A stretch of DNA of 64,000 bases, from the NCBI RefSeq assembly GCF_009727055.1, contig NC_052358.1:40463954-40527953 (forward strand). The letters run 5' to 3'. This DNA is from Benincasa hispida. Its lineage: Eukaryota > Streptophyta > Magnoliopsida > Cucurbitales > Cucurbitaceae. Of the stretch, positions 33,149 to 44,864 are shown in pieces (within the stretch, counting starts at the first letter, position 1; every line of letters begins with the position of its first letter). Both the position numbers and the translations under genes were made by a program. The notes beneath the pieces are model-generated. The model ran no database searches. It was given only the letters and a program-made list of their open reading frames with translations, and was not told the origin of the DNA.

Positions 33149-35420
33149 TGTAGGACCCCTTCTAGAAAAATTTAAGGAAACTCAATTTGGTCACTTCCTT
33201 CACTTTTCTATAACAAATCAATCTTCCCAACTATTGATGCACTTGATTCAAAGACAATGCAAGCCTAGATCTTCCTCACAATTAAACTTCTTAATAGGAG
33301 GTAGAGTGTTAAAATTTGGCCTTAGAGAATTTTCTCTAATTACAGGCCTAAGCTGTTGACCTTTTCCTAATATAGACAGGGAGAAGATTAAAGGGATGGT
33401 CATATTAGAGACTTATATTTTGAGGGAGAAAAGACAGTTGTGAGAAGGTTTATCAATCTAAGCTTTAAGGTTAGCAAGGGTGGTTCCCATAGTGACCAAC
33501 TAAAAATGGCCCAACTATATATCCTAAAGAGTTTCCTTCTGCCAAAACAGGATACTGTATATGTAGACATCAACCATATCTTGATGGTGGATGATGAGGA
33601 GCTTCTTAGAAATTATCCTTGGGGTAGGTTGGCCTTTGACCTTCTAGTTGATGTGATGCATAATGCCATATCTGCTAAGTGTGCTACAAGATTGACAATA
33701 GGAGAGTTTGTATTCCCAATCCTAGCATGGGCATACGAAGTCATACCTACCCTTAGTACTGGACAAAATTGCTTTGCAAGGAGAGTTAATATGAATTTGC
33801 CAAGAATAATAAATTGGGCTATTGATAGCCAACCAAAATGGAAGGATTTGAAGAAGATGGTTTTCGATTCACCCGAGGTAACATTGAATTACATACATAT
33901 TGCATAACAATCTAAGTAATAAAATGTTTACTAATAGTTTTTATCTCTTCATTATGTTTTATAGCTTAAAATTTTCCCACTCTTAGCCACTCTAAAAGAA
34001 ATGGAAATGTCATGGTTTGAGCCATTCCTTGAAGAAGAGAAAAAAGTAATTAAAGAAGTTGAATTGGAACTTCAAAAGCGAAAACAAAAAACACATGTAG
34101 TGGACCTTACAATTAATAGAAGCCTATAAAAATCAATAAATACCAAAGATACTATAGAGCAACTAGAGAGGATGGAGAAATATCAAGAGATGATAAATCA
34201 AACAATTAATGAAAATCAATAGGTTCTGATGAAGAACCAAGACTCCCTGAGGCAATAAATGGTTGCATTGATGGATAAAATGAACCTGATATTGAAACAA
34301 ACGAAAAAAACGGAGGAGCATGCATATACTCAAAATACCAGTAAAGTCTTTATGGTACGTTCTATAATTACAATGTAGTTATTTAATCCATAAAAAAGTC
34401 TGAATAATGCTTACATACAATTAGGCAGCATCTGAATTCACAAAGACACTGGATACTATGGAAGATGATAAAGGAGATAATCAAGACAATCCAAATCTTG
34501 ATATGGCTTGTGGCATTGAAAAATTAAAGCCAAAGAGAGATGATGAACATGAAGGAGGTGGAGGAATAGGGAATAAAGAATGACAAAGCATAGTATCTAA
34601 TATGGTAACCCAACAACCGCAAGAATCTAAAGTGAAAGAACCAAAAGAGTAAAAAACAGAAGGGAGAGGAAACACATGCTACAAGGTAATAAAATGCCAA
34701 TTAACTTAATTTTATAGTTTAAATCCTAACAACATGATATCTTGTGTACTGTTTATGACATGTAATAGCCTGTTGAAGATCCAGACGATATAATTGACAA
34801 TATCATACGGTGAATAGATGAGCAAGAGGTATATGAAAGGTTGTCGAAACACCAGAAGGGAAACTTTGTTATGAGGATGTAAAAAGATTTTGTTTTTAAA
34901 CTGCATGGTTAAACATGTTACTAAATGTAAAATTGATAAAATAATTTTAATTTACCTACCGATAGGATGCAATTGTTAGACCATCAACCTATGCAACAAG
35001 TAGATTTCGTTCATCGATCGGAGTGCAAGCCTTGATAGCCCTTAAGAATAAATAGGTAAAGCATAATGGAGAACTGTATTAAACTTCTAGACTTTGTACC
35101 CTATTAACATATAATTTCTATTTGTTTAAAATCAAAGGTCAAAAGAAGGTTGGATATGATTGACCCAAACTTGAAGTCAACACAAATCATCTTACAACAT
35201 GTAAGCCTTTATAATTAAAGTGTAATTGTATATAAATACTTCTCTATAAATAAATAACAATATTATACTGACTAAATTAAGTATTTATTGTTGATAGTTG
35301 GGACGACTATAGAAGAATTAGAGAAGCAAAGAGAGTAATGGATCGACGCAGAGCTGCAAAATCAACCCCATTGAAGGGCTACAAATGCACCAAGTACTAG
35401 TATATGGATTGATGCGGTGA
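33149..35420 (+). pseudogene. DUF1985 (Ulp1-associated) gene remnant
   Basis: 33149-33359 translates to a DUF1985 start ('QFGHFLHF', 'SQLNFLIGGRVLKFGLREFS', 'LITGL'). A frame change follows, then 33440-33907 gives the rest ('DQLKMAQLYILKSFLLPK', 'RNYPWGRLAFDLLV', 'FPILAWAYEVIP'). After a possible intron the sequence goes on with a Glu/Lys-rich, coiled-coil-like stretch (33965-34320) and shorter degraded pieces up to about 35420. The Ulp1 cysteine protease domain often attached to DUF1985 is not seen. In plants such genes are frequently carried by Mutator-like transposons, and a MULE transposase lies just downstream on the other strand. Confidence 0.72.
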
Positions 35421-36229
35421 GTGGCAAAATGTCAAATTAAAGAATATTTTGATGAGAATGACCCATCCTTTGACCTTCACTTGAGTCAAACGTAAAAGAA
35501 TGTGATCACCGATGAATATACTATTTTGGATTAAAGTTTCCTAGAATTTGAGCTTCTGAACTTATGTTTTGTTTAAATCAACCTCTTAGTTTATATTTGA
35601 AATGACTTTTTAATTACAGTTAGTGCATTTTATAGTCCTGTTATTTTGCTTCCTTTTAATTGTCATACAAATGAAGCAAATTGAAGCATGTAATTTTATT
35701 TACATATCTAGTCATTCCTAAATATGATGAAAAGTATATTTGAATTTGATAAATAACAGTTAGTCAAAACTGATAATTAAATTAAACAATCTAATTTGAC
35801 AAATAACTATATATAATTATAATTTAAAATGGTGGCCAATATTTTATAACATTGAACGTCATTCAAAATTATGTACAAATACATTTGGCAAATGCATATC
35901 ATGATTGAATGAATGAACAAAAACATAAATCATCGAGGAAAAAAATCTCTATTCATAGATTCCTCGAGTGAAAAAAAAGAAAAGAAAAGAAAAGTGGTAT
36001 TATTTAAGCCTTTCCTAAGATAGAAACACAAAGATCATGACAGAAGTGAAAGATCTTAAAGTAGTGATAATTACAATGTCATACATATTTAAAAGGCAAG
36101 GTTTTGACCTATACTGTTCGTAAATGTTCAGAATGAAAAATATGAGATAAAAGAAAGAAAACAACTAAAAACCCAAACTCAACAAGGTATTGGATTTTTA
36201 CATGACCTATGATTATGACCTATACTATC
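35421..36229. other. no gene seen
   Basis: AT-rich spacer between the DUF1985 remnant and the MULE transposase, which converge here. Nothing recognisable. Confidence 0.4.
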
Positions 36230-38463
36230 ACGACGAGTACAACGTATTGTTTTCCTATTCTCTAAGCAGGATGGGATTCTCTTTTTCCTAGGTCTTCCAG
36301 CCGGGCATTTAACTCAAGGAGGATGAATGGGGTCATCATTCAAATTGCAAAGACTTTAAAATTGGCCATGTTTCCAATCGGCCATGTTTCCTTGCTATAT
36401 AATGAAATTAAATTTGAAACATGATAAAAGTCATGAGTGTATGACTCTAATCCAAGGTTTCTAAGAGACAAATCAATGCAAGCATGAGGACATGGTATAA
36501 GGTCTGGATCCCAATGATGACACGAACAACTGCGGTTAAGGATGTTCATGTAGAATTGTTTAGTTTTGTCATGGACTTCAAACTCATGTTGGTTAATAGG
36601 ATATATCTGTAATAGAAAATATTAAACTAATTAAAATAAGTGACATATACATATGATATTTTAATTAACAATCATATAAAATGGAAATGACTCACATCCA
36701 TCAGTCTACTATTTGTTAATGATGTTCAAAGCATGTCTTCTGCATATTAAGTTAGTTCTAAACAATGAAAACTAGAATTACTGCAATGTTCATTGGACCA
36801 TCGCTGAATCAAACTCCGAATAAATTCAAGAAGGCCAAGAATAGGTAATTCACACGCTTCCTTAAGGTATGAATTCATACTTTTAGATATATTTGTGGTC
36901 ATCAAGGTATATCTATTTCTTACACAAAATGCTCTGCACCATTTATGTTTGCCTAGATCTTCTAATTCAAGCCTAATTAAAGGGGATATATCATCCAACT
37001 GTCTCATGTAATATTCCTAGTCAAGAGTTGTATCGGCCCTAGCACACATATGGAGTGGTTGTTTAACTGGAGATGACTTGTAAGTTTTTTTAAGATTCCT
37101 AAATAGGTGAAAAGCACACAATTCATGTTCGGCTGAATTGTACACAACACTTATACCCTTTGACATGCTCTTATGACCATCAGACACAATCAAAAGATCA
37201 TTATATTCACCAAAAGCATCTTTTAAATTTTGAAAAACCAACATCATGAATCATCATTCTCTGAATCAACAATAGAAAATGCAAGGGGGACGATTTGTGA
37301 GTTACCATCAAATGTACACGCAGATATAGAGTACCAAAAAATTTGTTCTTCAAACTCACACTATCAACTGATATGATCGGAAAGCAATACTCCCACGCAT
37401 CGATTGAAGCAGCAAGAGCCATAAAATAGTACTTGAATACACCATCATCATTTACTTCTTGTGTTGTATAAGTTCCTAGTAAAAAGAATTATTGACAAGA
37501 GTAAGCATATGTCATAACTACATTTTACATTATATAAGTACAATGTATGATTAAATTTAAGTACATTGTAACTGTTATTCAAACCCACCTAGATTCTTTT
37601 GAATCAAAGCATTAGAGAATACAGACAACATAGCATATGATGACTCTAGAGTACCTCGAGTTGAATTTAATGCAAGGTCTCAGCCTCTCAATGCTTTATC
37701 ATAACTCACATTAACCCCATGTTGCCTTTTATGAAATTTATGACATCACACAGATGACATGGAGTCATGGAATTCATATTTAAACAAGATTTCATACATT
37801 CAGATACTATCCACGAAGCCACCTGATTATGAGCATCCTTAACAATGTCAATAGAACATTTATGAACATCGTCTTACGAACAATCCATAGCCCACTTATT
37901 TATTTATTTTTTATTTTTTTTTATAAACAAATGACCTAAGATACAAACTACAAAAAGGGTCTTTGCAACAAATTTCAAGAGACGTTTGATTCGAGCGAGT
38001 AATATAGCTTTCTTTAATGCATCCTTACTGTTAAAAATAGAACCTCCTTAATGGTGATGCCTACAGCACACGAATCCAAATATACTAGGTCAATAATATG
38101 AGATGTGCTATTGGAGGTTTTGAACAAGGAATCTCTTTCATTGTTGCTAGACCCAGTATAGAATGTAACTGTAGAATCTGACTGACAAGATGGAACATGG
38201 TCAACTACAACACAAACATCATTGTAGGAGGAATCTGAAACAGAAGATAACAACCATAACATATCTTTGTCTTCCACGATTCTAATCATAGTAGGATTTC
38301 TGTAGCCATCTTGATATATTGTTAATTGAGAAATAATACATTCATAAATTGAAAATTTTTTAGATTGGATTAGATTGACAAGATGTTTAAAAGATGTGTT
38401 TGAAGCAATAAGAACTTCAATATCGGATGTCATGATAGAAGTTATTTTCATCCCACTTACCAT
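36230..38463 (-). pseudogene. MULE (Mutator-like) transposase remnant
   Basis: Minus-strand pieces appear in the order of a MURA-type transposase. An N-terminal part is at 38463-38014. Then 'SYDKALRGRDLALNSTRGT' lies near 37640-37730. The DDE domain follows, with 'PIISVDSVSLKNKFFGTL' (first Asp) at 37422-37300 and 'DAFGEYNDLLIVSDGHKS' (second Asp) at 37247-37150, then 'ELCAFHLFRNLKK'. Next come 'SMNSYLKEACELPILGLLEF' at 36880-36820 and a SWIM zinc finger, 'CSCHHWDPDLIPCPHACIDL', at 36549-36460. A basic 'PAGRPRKKRIPS' tail is near 36290. Frameshifts and stops between pieces, and one likely intron (about 37450-37580), show it is inactive. SWIM and DDE residues are mostly kept. Confidence 0.85.
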
Positions 38464-39459
38464 TGCACAAAACTCTTAACCGTTTAATAGCCATAAGAAG
38501 ATAATATGAATAGGATGAACAAAACTAGGGCTACGTGTTGTATTCTAATATTATATGTTTGAAACAAAAGGATAATAGATATAATATTCAAACGTATTTT
38601 AAAACTGTGAATCTTAATTAAGTTTAGTAGAAAGTATAATAAAAATAATAAACTTTAGTTGGAATAATTGATATAATATGATAATTTAAATTTCAAATCA
38701 AGATTTTAAAATTAGTTGTTGTAGAAGATTTGAAAATTCAAAATAAGTATTAAATTTGATACATAAATTCATCACAACTATTAAAATAGCAAGATTTAAG
38801 GAGGACGATCCACTTGAAATAACCAAGTTAGTTGGCATTGAAATTCTGGAGAATACATAGTTGAGGAACTAATTACAGTATTAATACATATGTCAAATTA
38901 ATTACACTGCAATTAAAAAAGACGATAAGGACATTTTAAGATTTCCTAAAGTTTGACTCATGTGATCTTTAGGCGTTTTGCTATAATTCAAAACTACTCC
39001 GCCTTCTGTTATTTTTTCAAATGATAGTGTAATTATTGCTATTTACCTGATTATTTCCAAGTCTTAGTTAAGTCAGGTTCATAGACCAACCAAGTCCAAA
39101 CCCACAAAGTCTACCTGAGAACATTCTCTTTATTTGTGGGGGACAAAAATTTTAAACTCCGAAGAGCCTAGAGATATTTTTTCCAAAAATCATAATACTC
39201 CCAAACTCTTGAATACTGGACCACTTCTTGAAGCTCAAGTCATAAAGATAAAAACTTTCTTCCAAGACTCCAACTTCAAGAACATCATGCATTCTACTTT
39301 CGTACATCAAGTGTACACATTGAACTAAGAGATAATCAGATAATCAAGTACTATACATCAATCCACATCTACATTAAATCAACATAGACACAAGTTCAAC
39401 AACATGAAGCCTCTTTCTCCACAAATCTTGTGCGAGTACCATATATTTTGTTATCATTA
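38464..39459. other. no gene seen; possible Mutator edge and LTR scrap
   Basis: 38464-39060 is AT-rich and may include the outer end of the MULE. 39060-39440 ('ccaagtccaaacccac', 'ccacaaatcttgtgcgagta') resembles an LTR fragment of unknown lineage with no partner here. Confidence 0.35.
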
Positions 39460-39660
39460 TACTTTTGAACTTTTATTCATTCAATTAGTCTACCAAAGTT
39501 AATTGTTGCATTCAACCTCTTGTGTTGTTAGCTTAGTATTAATGTCCATATTTTTGTATTTTAATTCTTAATTTCAATTAATCATCTATATTTATGTTGA
39601 ATCTGTCAACGCATGGTATTGATATATTTTCATTACTTAATCCACCTTAAAATTTGGCGT
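39460..39660. repeat. dispersed copy of the NUP98 downstream repeat
   Basis: Matches 19497-19890 in order: 'ttcattcaattagtct', 'agttaattgttgcattcaac', 'gtattttaattcttaatttc' and a 'ctgtcaac' block. Hence a repeat family or a duplicated segment. Confidence 0.75.
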
Positions 39661-39975
39661 TGGCATCTTAAATTCTAAACATTTTTTAAATGATTATTTA
39701 CTTAGAAAATTTTACTTTTACTTTTTTAAGTCATTCTGTCCATTTTCTTTCAACTTTTAAATATCTATCGGATGTCAAGATTACTGTGCATACGTATGTA
39801 TCTCACAAACAAGGCGTAACTGTAAAATTTTAATATTAAATTCTAAATGTTTTTTATTTTTTTTATTTTTGTTTAATTGGAAATTTAATTTTTTTACATC
39901 CTAATTCAATTAATTTGGTATTTTTTCCTTATAAACTTCAAATTCTATTGAATATAACTTTAATAAAAAGAACTA

Positions 39976-40178
39976 AGAGGGTGTCTGGGAGACTTAGTTG
40001 AATTGTGAAGTCTTGAATTAATATATTGAAGTTAGTCTTTGTTCACATGCTATAAGATTGAGTTCTTTTAGATAAATGTGCAAAATAGAGAAAGAGAGTA
40101 AGAAAAAGTTCTTCGATAAATGTGCAAATTTAAATAGAGAAAGAGAGTAAGAAGAAGTTGGTGAACCAAACATTCTCT
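39976..40178. mobile_element. short MITE-like element related to the intron 5 element
   Basis: Starts AGAGGGTGTCTGGGAGACTT; its end in reverse is AGAGAATGTTTGGTTCACC. The first 40 bp align with 11661-11700. It contains a duplicated block of about 47 bp ('gataaatgtgcaaa...agagaaagagagtaagaa'). Confidence 0.5.
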
Positions 40179-40395
40179 AAAAGTTAAAAATATATATAAC
40201 TCATGAAGAATGGTAAATGTAAAACTTGAACAAAGTACACGACTAATTACAACCATTAACATATGACAAGAGGCTGATTGATCAAATTAAAAATTAAGGA
40301 ATGTGATTGTAACAACTTACGTAATTAAGGAGAGTGATTAAATTAAAGATCTAGGGATGTAACCGTAACAAATCCAATCAATAAGTGCCAAAGAT

Positions 40396-40917
40396 GTCAC
40401 AACCTGCCTCAAATTACCCTACCAAATCTAGGATGTGACATGACGATAATAGATTCTAATTAAACTATAAGACCTATTGTCAAATTCTAAAACTCTTTTT
40501 TTCCAAAATAAGTGGCTAACAAATATTTTCTATATAAAATGTATTACAAATTTCGCCTGAGTTTCTCCTAAAAATTGGATAAACCACATCCGCATGAAAA
40601 CTCTATGAACACTCCTAAAATATTTTTTTTAATCAACCACCAAGTGTATCTCACCACACAATATTCAATAGAATCTAGATTACAAAATTTAGACCACTTC
40701 ATATAAAACTCACTAAGAGAAATCATGCAAGTTTTAGCTTATAAACTATTCGCTACTAAGGCTAGCCACTCTAATTACAAGCCAAAACAATATTAACCAA
40801 ATACATATGTAAGAATGCAAAGCCTACATAAAGTTGGTGGTAGATCTCAACTCTTGCATGCAGTTGGAACCTCAAATGCTACGGGGGAAAATCTAAGAAA
40901 AATAATGAACTAAAAAC
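40396..40917. mobile_element. probable gypsy-type LTR piece hosting the CACTA element
   Basis: The 'tgtcacaacctgcc' start resembles the forward start of gypsy LTRs at 27049 and 51993. The sequence is then cut by the CACTA element and resumes at 44252. No coding content. Confidence 0.35.
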
Positions 40918-42441
40918 CACTACTACAGAAATTGGACTACTTGACGTTTTTCCAGTGTCAAGTTAAGGGTATACTTGACACTTATAAAAGTGTCAACTAT
41001 TCGAGTGTCAAGTATAGTGTGATAACTTGACTCCGAAAAAACGTCAAGTAATATGTTTTTTGATACAATTTTCGTGTCAAGTAAGATAACATACTTGACA
41101 TTGGTGGTATGTCAAGTTTATTCGAGTGTCAAATATAGTGTGATACTCTTTGACGTTTTTTATGTGTCAAGTATATGTCTTTTTGTTTTCAGATTAAATG
41201 CCCAATCGATATTCTTATTTTCTACCTTGTATTCCAACAATACAATTACATCAAGTAAATAAACATTATACATTTAAGATCTATCAACTCAATATATTCA
41301 CTAAAAATCCTTATGTTCAACTATGAACACTCCTCACAAATTACAATAATATTTCTCTTTTACATGTACATACACAAAATAAAATCTCAATTATTGCTTT
41401 TGTATACAAAACTCAACTTTCAACAAACACAAAATTGACAAATTGTTTAATAAACCTCTCAACAAAGTACATTATTTAATCTATACATTGAGCTTTTAAG
41501 TCTAAAGATCAAGAACTAAGGGTTAGGCAAGCCATGTTTAAGCAAGTCAACCTGCAAAATAGAATAAAGAGAGATAACATCAAATTTCAAAATATATAAA
41601 TAAGTGTTAAAATACAACAACGTAATCCAACCTATGAAAAGTTCAATAATAATGGTTACAAAATGCAAATTCCAACAACTATGTAATAATTCCAAAAGAG
41701 TTTCAAGGCCTTAATACCTATCAACATGTCCAAACATCGTTAACTTTGTTGGATAGTAGCTCCAATCCCTTGAAATCTTTGAATTGAACATCAAAAATTG
41801 AAAATAACTCAATTATTAGACCAATACTTCAATGGGTAACAAAGAACTATTAATACTAATCTCCAAACTTACCAAAACCTTGCCAAGATCGGTCTCAAAC
41901 CTATTGGACAGCAACCCAACTCCTTCCAACACTTCAATCTAACACCAAAAAAGTGATAGGTATTACTAATTTAATGTTAAAACTTATTGAGTGTTAAAAA
42001 ATTTTCAAGTAAAACCACCAACACCAACCAAAATATTGTGGGCAACAATGGAACAAACCCAATATCCAATAGCAAACAAGATTACCTCATATACTTACCG
42101 ATAATCTTACTGAAATCAATATCAACCTATTGGACAACACATTTATGTTCTCCAAATCTTGAATCTAAAGCCAAATCACAAAGAGTGTCAATCAATTTGG
42201 GTAAAAAAACTTATGGGTATTAAAAAATTTCCAAGAAACCTACTAAAGTAATCAAAACTCATCAAACTTACCAAAACCTTACCAAAAATACAAGATTCCA
42301 GTGAGATGGAGTATAGATCTGACGAGATAGAGTGAAGCCCACACTTGAATAGATCTGTTACAAAGCTAGACCTCAACGAAGACATGGACGACCTCGACGA
42401 CGACAAGCGGATTTGACTGGACCAATTTAACTAAAGCGACA

Positions 42442-42590
42442 GAAGCGGTTGGGGGCGTTTGGCTACAGATCTGGGCGGGGCTGAAGCGATGGAAGCGACA
42501 GAAGCATTCGGCTACAGATTTGGGCGCAGCTGAAGCGACGGAAGCGGTTGGGGGTGTTCGGCTACAAATCTGGGCGGGGCTGAAGACTCA
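42442..42590. repeat. GC-rich tandem repeat, three units of 49-50 bp
   Basis: Units start at 42442, 42492 and 42541; each has 'gaagcg', a 'ggctaca.at.tgggcg' core and ends 'ctgaag'. They sit in a GC-rich island (42350-42760) that contrasts with the AT-rich remainder of the element. Confidence 0.8.
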
Positions 42591-42999
42591 CGAACGACAT
42601 GCACAGTTGGTCGGCTGGCGCGGTTGAACAGAGACGAGGGAGAGGGCTAGCGCGGCTGAGCAGACGACGAAATGAAAAACTCAATAATAGCAATGCAAAC
42701 AGAGGTGAGGGGATAATGAAGGTTGACGACCGCTAGGGCTCTTAGACGCCCGAAAGAAGAAAAAAATTAGGGGAAAGGGGAAGGTCGTGAGTGAGATGGT
42801 GAAGGAGGAGAGAAAGAGTTTTTAATTTGAGAGAGGGAAATATTATTTTATTTGATAATTTTAGTAGGAGGGAAACTAAATTTGAAAGGAAAATGAAAAT
42901 GGGAAATGGAGGGAAACAAAAAATAAAGTCTTTACATGATCGCTAAGTAAAGTAAAGGAGGAGAGAAAGAGTTTTTAATTTGAGAGGGAAATGAAAAAT

Positions 43000-43800
43000 A
43001 AAGTCTCTACACGATCGCTGAGTAAAAAATAAAGTCTCTACATGATTGCTTAGCTTTGCTACGTGATCGCTGAGTAACACTAGACGATCGCCTAGCAAAT
43101 GCTACACGATCGCTGAGCTCAGCTACACGATCGCTTAGCCCTGCTACAGGATTGTTGAGTAACAAAATACTATACGATTGCCTACCAAATGCTACATGAT
43201 CGTTGAGCTCGGCTACACATCGCTTAGCTCTGCTACACGATCGCTGAGTAACAAAATGCTATACGATCGCCTACCCAATGCTATATGATCGCCTACCAAA
43301 TGCTACACGATCGNCGCTGAGTAACAAAATGCTATACGATCGCCTACCCAATGCTATATGATCGCCTACCAAATGCTACACGATCGTTGAGCTCGACTAC
43401 ACGATCGCTGAGTAACAAAATGCTATATGATCGCCTATCAAATGCTACACGATCGCTTAGCTCTGCTACATAGTCGCCGAGTAACAAAATGTTATACGAT
43501 CGCTTACCAAATGCTACACGATCGCTTAGCTCTATTACACAGTCGCCGAGTAACAAAATGTTATACGATCGCCTATCCAATGCTATACGATCGCCTACCA
43601 AATGCTACAGAATCGCTTAGCTCTGCTACACAATCGCTGAGTAACAAAATGCTATACGATCGCCTACCCAATGCTACACGATCACTGAGCTCAGCTACAC
43701 GATCGCTTAGCTCTGCTACACGATTGCTGAGTAACAAAATGCTATACGATCGCCTACCCAATGCTATACGATCGCCTACCAAATGCTATACGATTTCCTA
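43000..43800. repeat. CGATCG higher-order tandem array in the CACTA element
   Basis: Subunits of about 21-23 bp, such as CTACACGATCGCTGAGCTC, combine into larger units marked by 'gagtaacaaaatg' at 43410, 43479, 43548, 43639 and 43729, so spacing is 69, 69, 91 and 90 bp. Because 69 and 90 are multiples of three, long open frames appear on both strands; they are by-products. An N at 43314 interrupts it. Confidence 0.9.
43314..43314. other. single N, probable assembly join
   Basis: The 72 bases before it (43242-43313) equal the 72 after it (43315-43386) exactly, in contrast to the imperfect copies elsewhere in the array. Array length here is therefore unreliable. Confidence 0.75.
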
Positions 43801-44254
43801 CCAAATTGGAGGCCAATTAAATATCTGAAATATTCCGTCAATTTCCCTTTTTTTAACCTTTTTACTTGACACGAAAAAAATGTCAAGTAAGAGCTTCTTA
43901 TACTTGACACGTGAAACGTGTCAAGTAAAAGTTCATGTGAAAATATCCGAAATATTCCGCCAATCTCCGTTTTTTTAACCCTTTTACTTGACACGAAAAA
44001 AATTTCAAGTAAGAGCTTCTTATACTTGACACGTGGAACGTGTCAAGTAAGACCTTATATTACTTGACACGAAAATCGTATCAAGTAAAGGTTTGCGTGA
44101 AAATATCTGAAATATTCCGTCAATCTCCGCTTTTTTAACCCTTTTACTTGACTTTTTTTGGTCCAAAATCATATTACTTGACGGTTTTTCCACATAAACG
44201 TCAAGTAATTAAAAACTATAAGTGTCAAGTAATGTAGATTTTGTAGTAGTGAAC

Positions 44255-44859
44255 CCAATTAGTGGTAAGAGTTCATATGAAAATATGTTTAAAAGAAAAT
44301 TTTCATATTTTTAGTAGAAATTCAGGAAACAATTGAAATCATGAGCAAATCCAAAATATGACATAATCAAATCATGAAGATTTCATAAGAGTTCTTGAAA
44401 ACGTATATATCACCTGATAACAAAACCATCACTAGTTGTGGGTTATTTTGTTGTTTGTAGGCCCAAAATGATTTCAGTATTGAAGCCCAACACTTCCAAA
44501 TAAGATTAGCTATAATTGGTGAAGGATATGGCTGTTGTTGAGCCACGAATACTGAGGGATCCAGCAACACGTGTATGGTGAGATTTTCCTTTCCACTGAA
44601 CAAATTAGTGAGCTTGGGAAGGCAAATTCATTTCAGGTCAAAATTACTTTCTCTCATTACTCGAAATTCTCTTTAGTTCTCTATCTTCAGATTATGTTAC
44701 CGTTTGATTTCTTGATGTTTTTATGTTGAATTTACAGTGAAAAAGATGAAGATTTGCAAGGAGATAAGGAGAATAAGAAGAAGAAGACTCAGTTACGTGG
44801 TTCGACCAAGATGCCTACGTCCACTGGAAGATTTCTTTTCTTTGCTTCCTTTAGAGATT
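44255..44859. other. probable LTR fragment, no gene
   Basis: Contains 'acgtggttcgaccaagatgc' and 'ctacgtccactgg' near 44795, phrases I associate with plant copia LTRs (tentative). The short open frames in it are not convincing. Confidence 0.35.
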
Positions 44860-44864
44860 ACTCT

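Larger units (their letters stand above)
40918..44251. mobile_element. non-autonomous CACTA (En/Spm) DNA transposon, complete
   Basis: Starts CACTACTACAGAAATTGG and ends (reverse complement) CACTACTACAAAATCTAC: a CACTA terminal inverted repeat. The 3-bp sequence AAC flanks both sides (40915-40917 and 44252-44254), the target duplication length of this superfamily. Both subterminal zones (40930-41170 and 43860-44240) are packed with TACTTGAC/GTCAAGTA motifs in both orientations, the usual transposase-binding layout. Inside: diverged repeats at 41700-42280, a GC-rich tandem segment at 42442-42590 and a large CGATCG array at 43000-43800. No transposase domain is visible in 3334 bp, so it is not autonomous. 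Confidence 0.93.

Noticed and set aside
1490..43800. CRISPR-like array from the CGATCG repeats
   Set aside because: Units are degenerate, spacers are repeats themselves, and the genome is a plant nuclear genome.
43344..43994. Repetitive open frames in the CACTA array (both strands)
   Set aside because: They result from repeat periods that are multiples of three, not from coding selection; one spans an N-linked duplicate.
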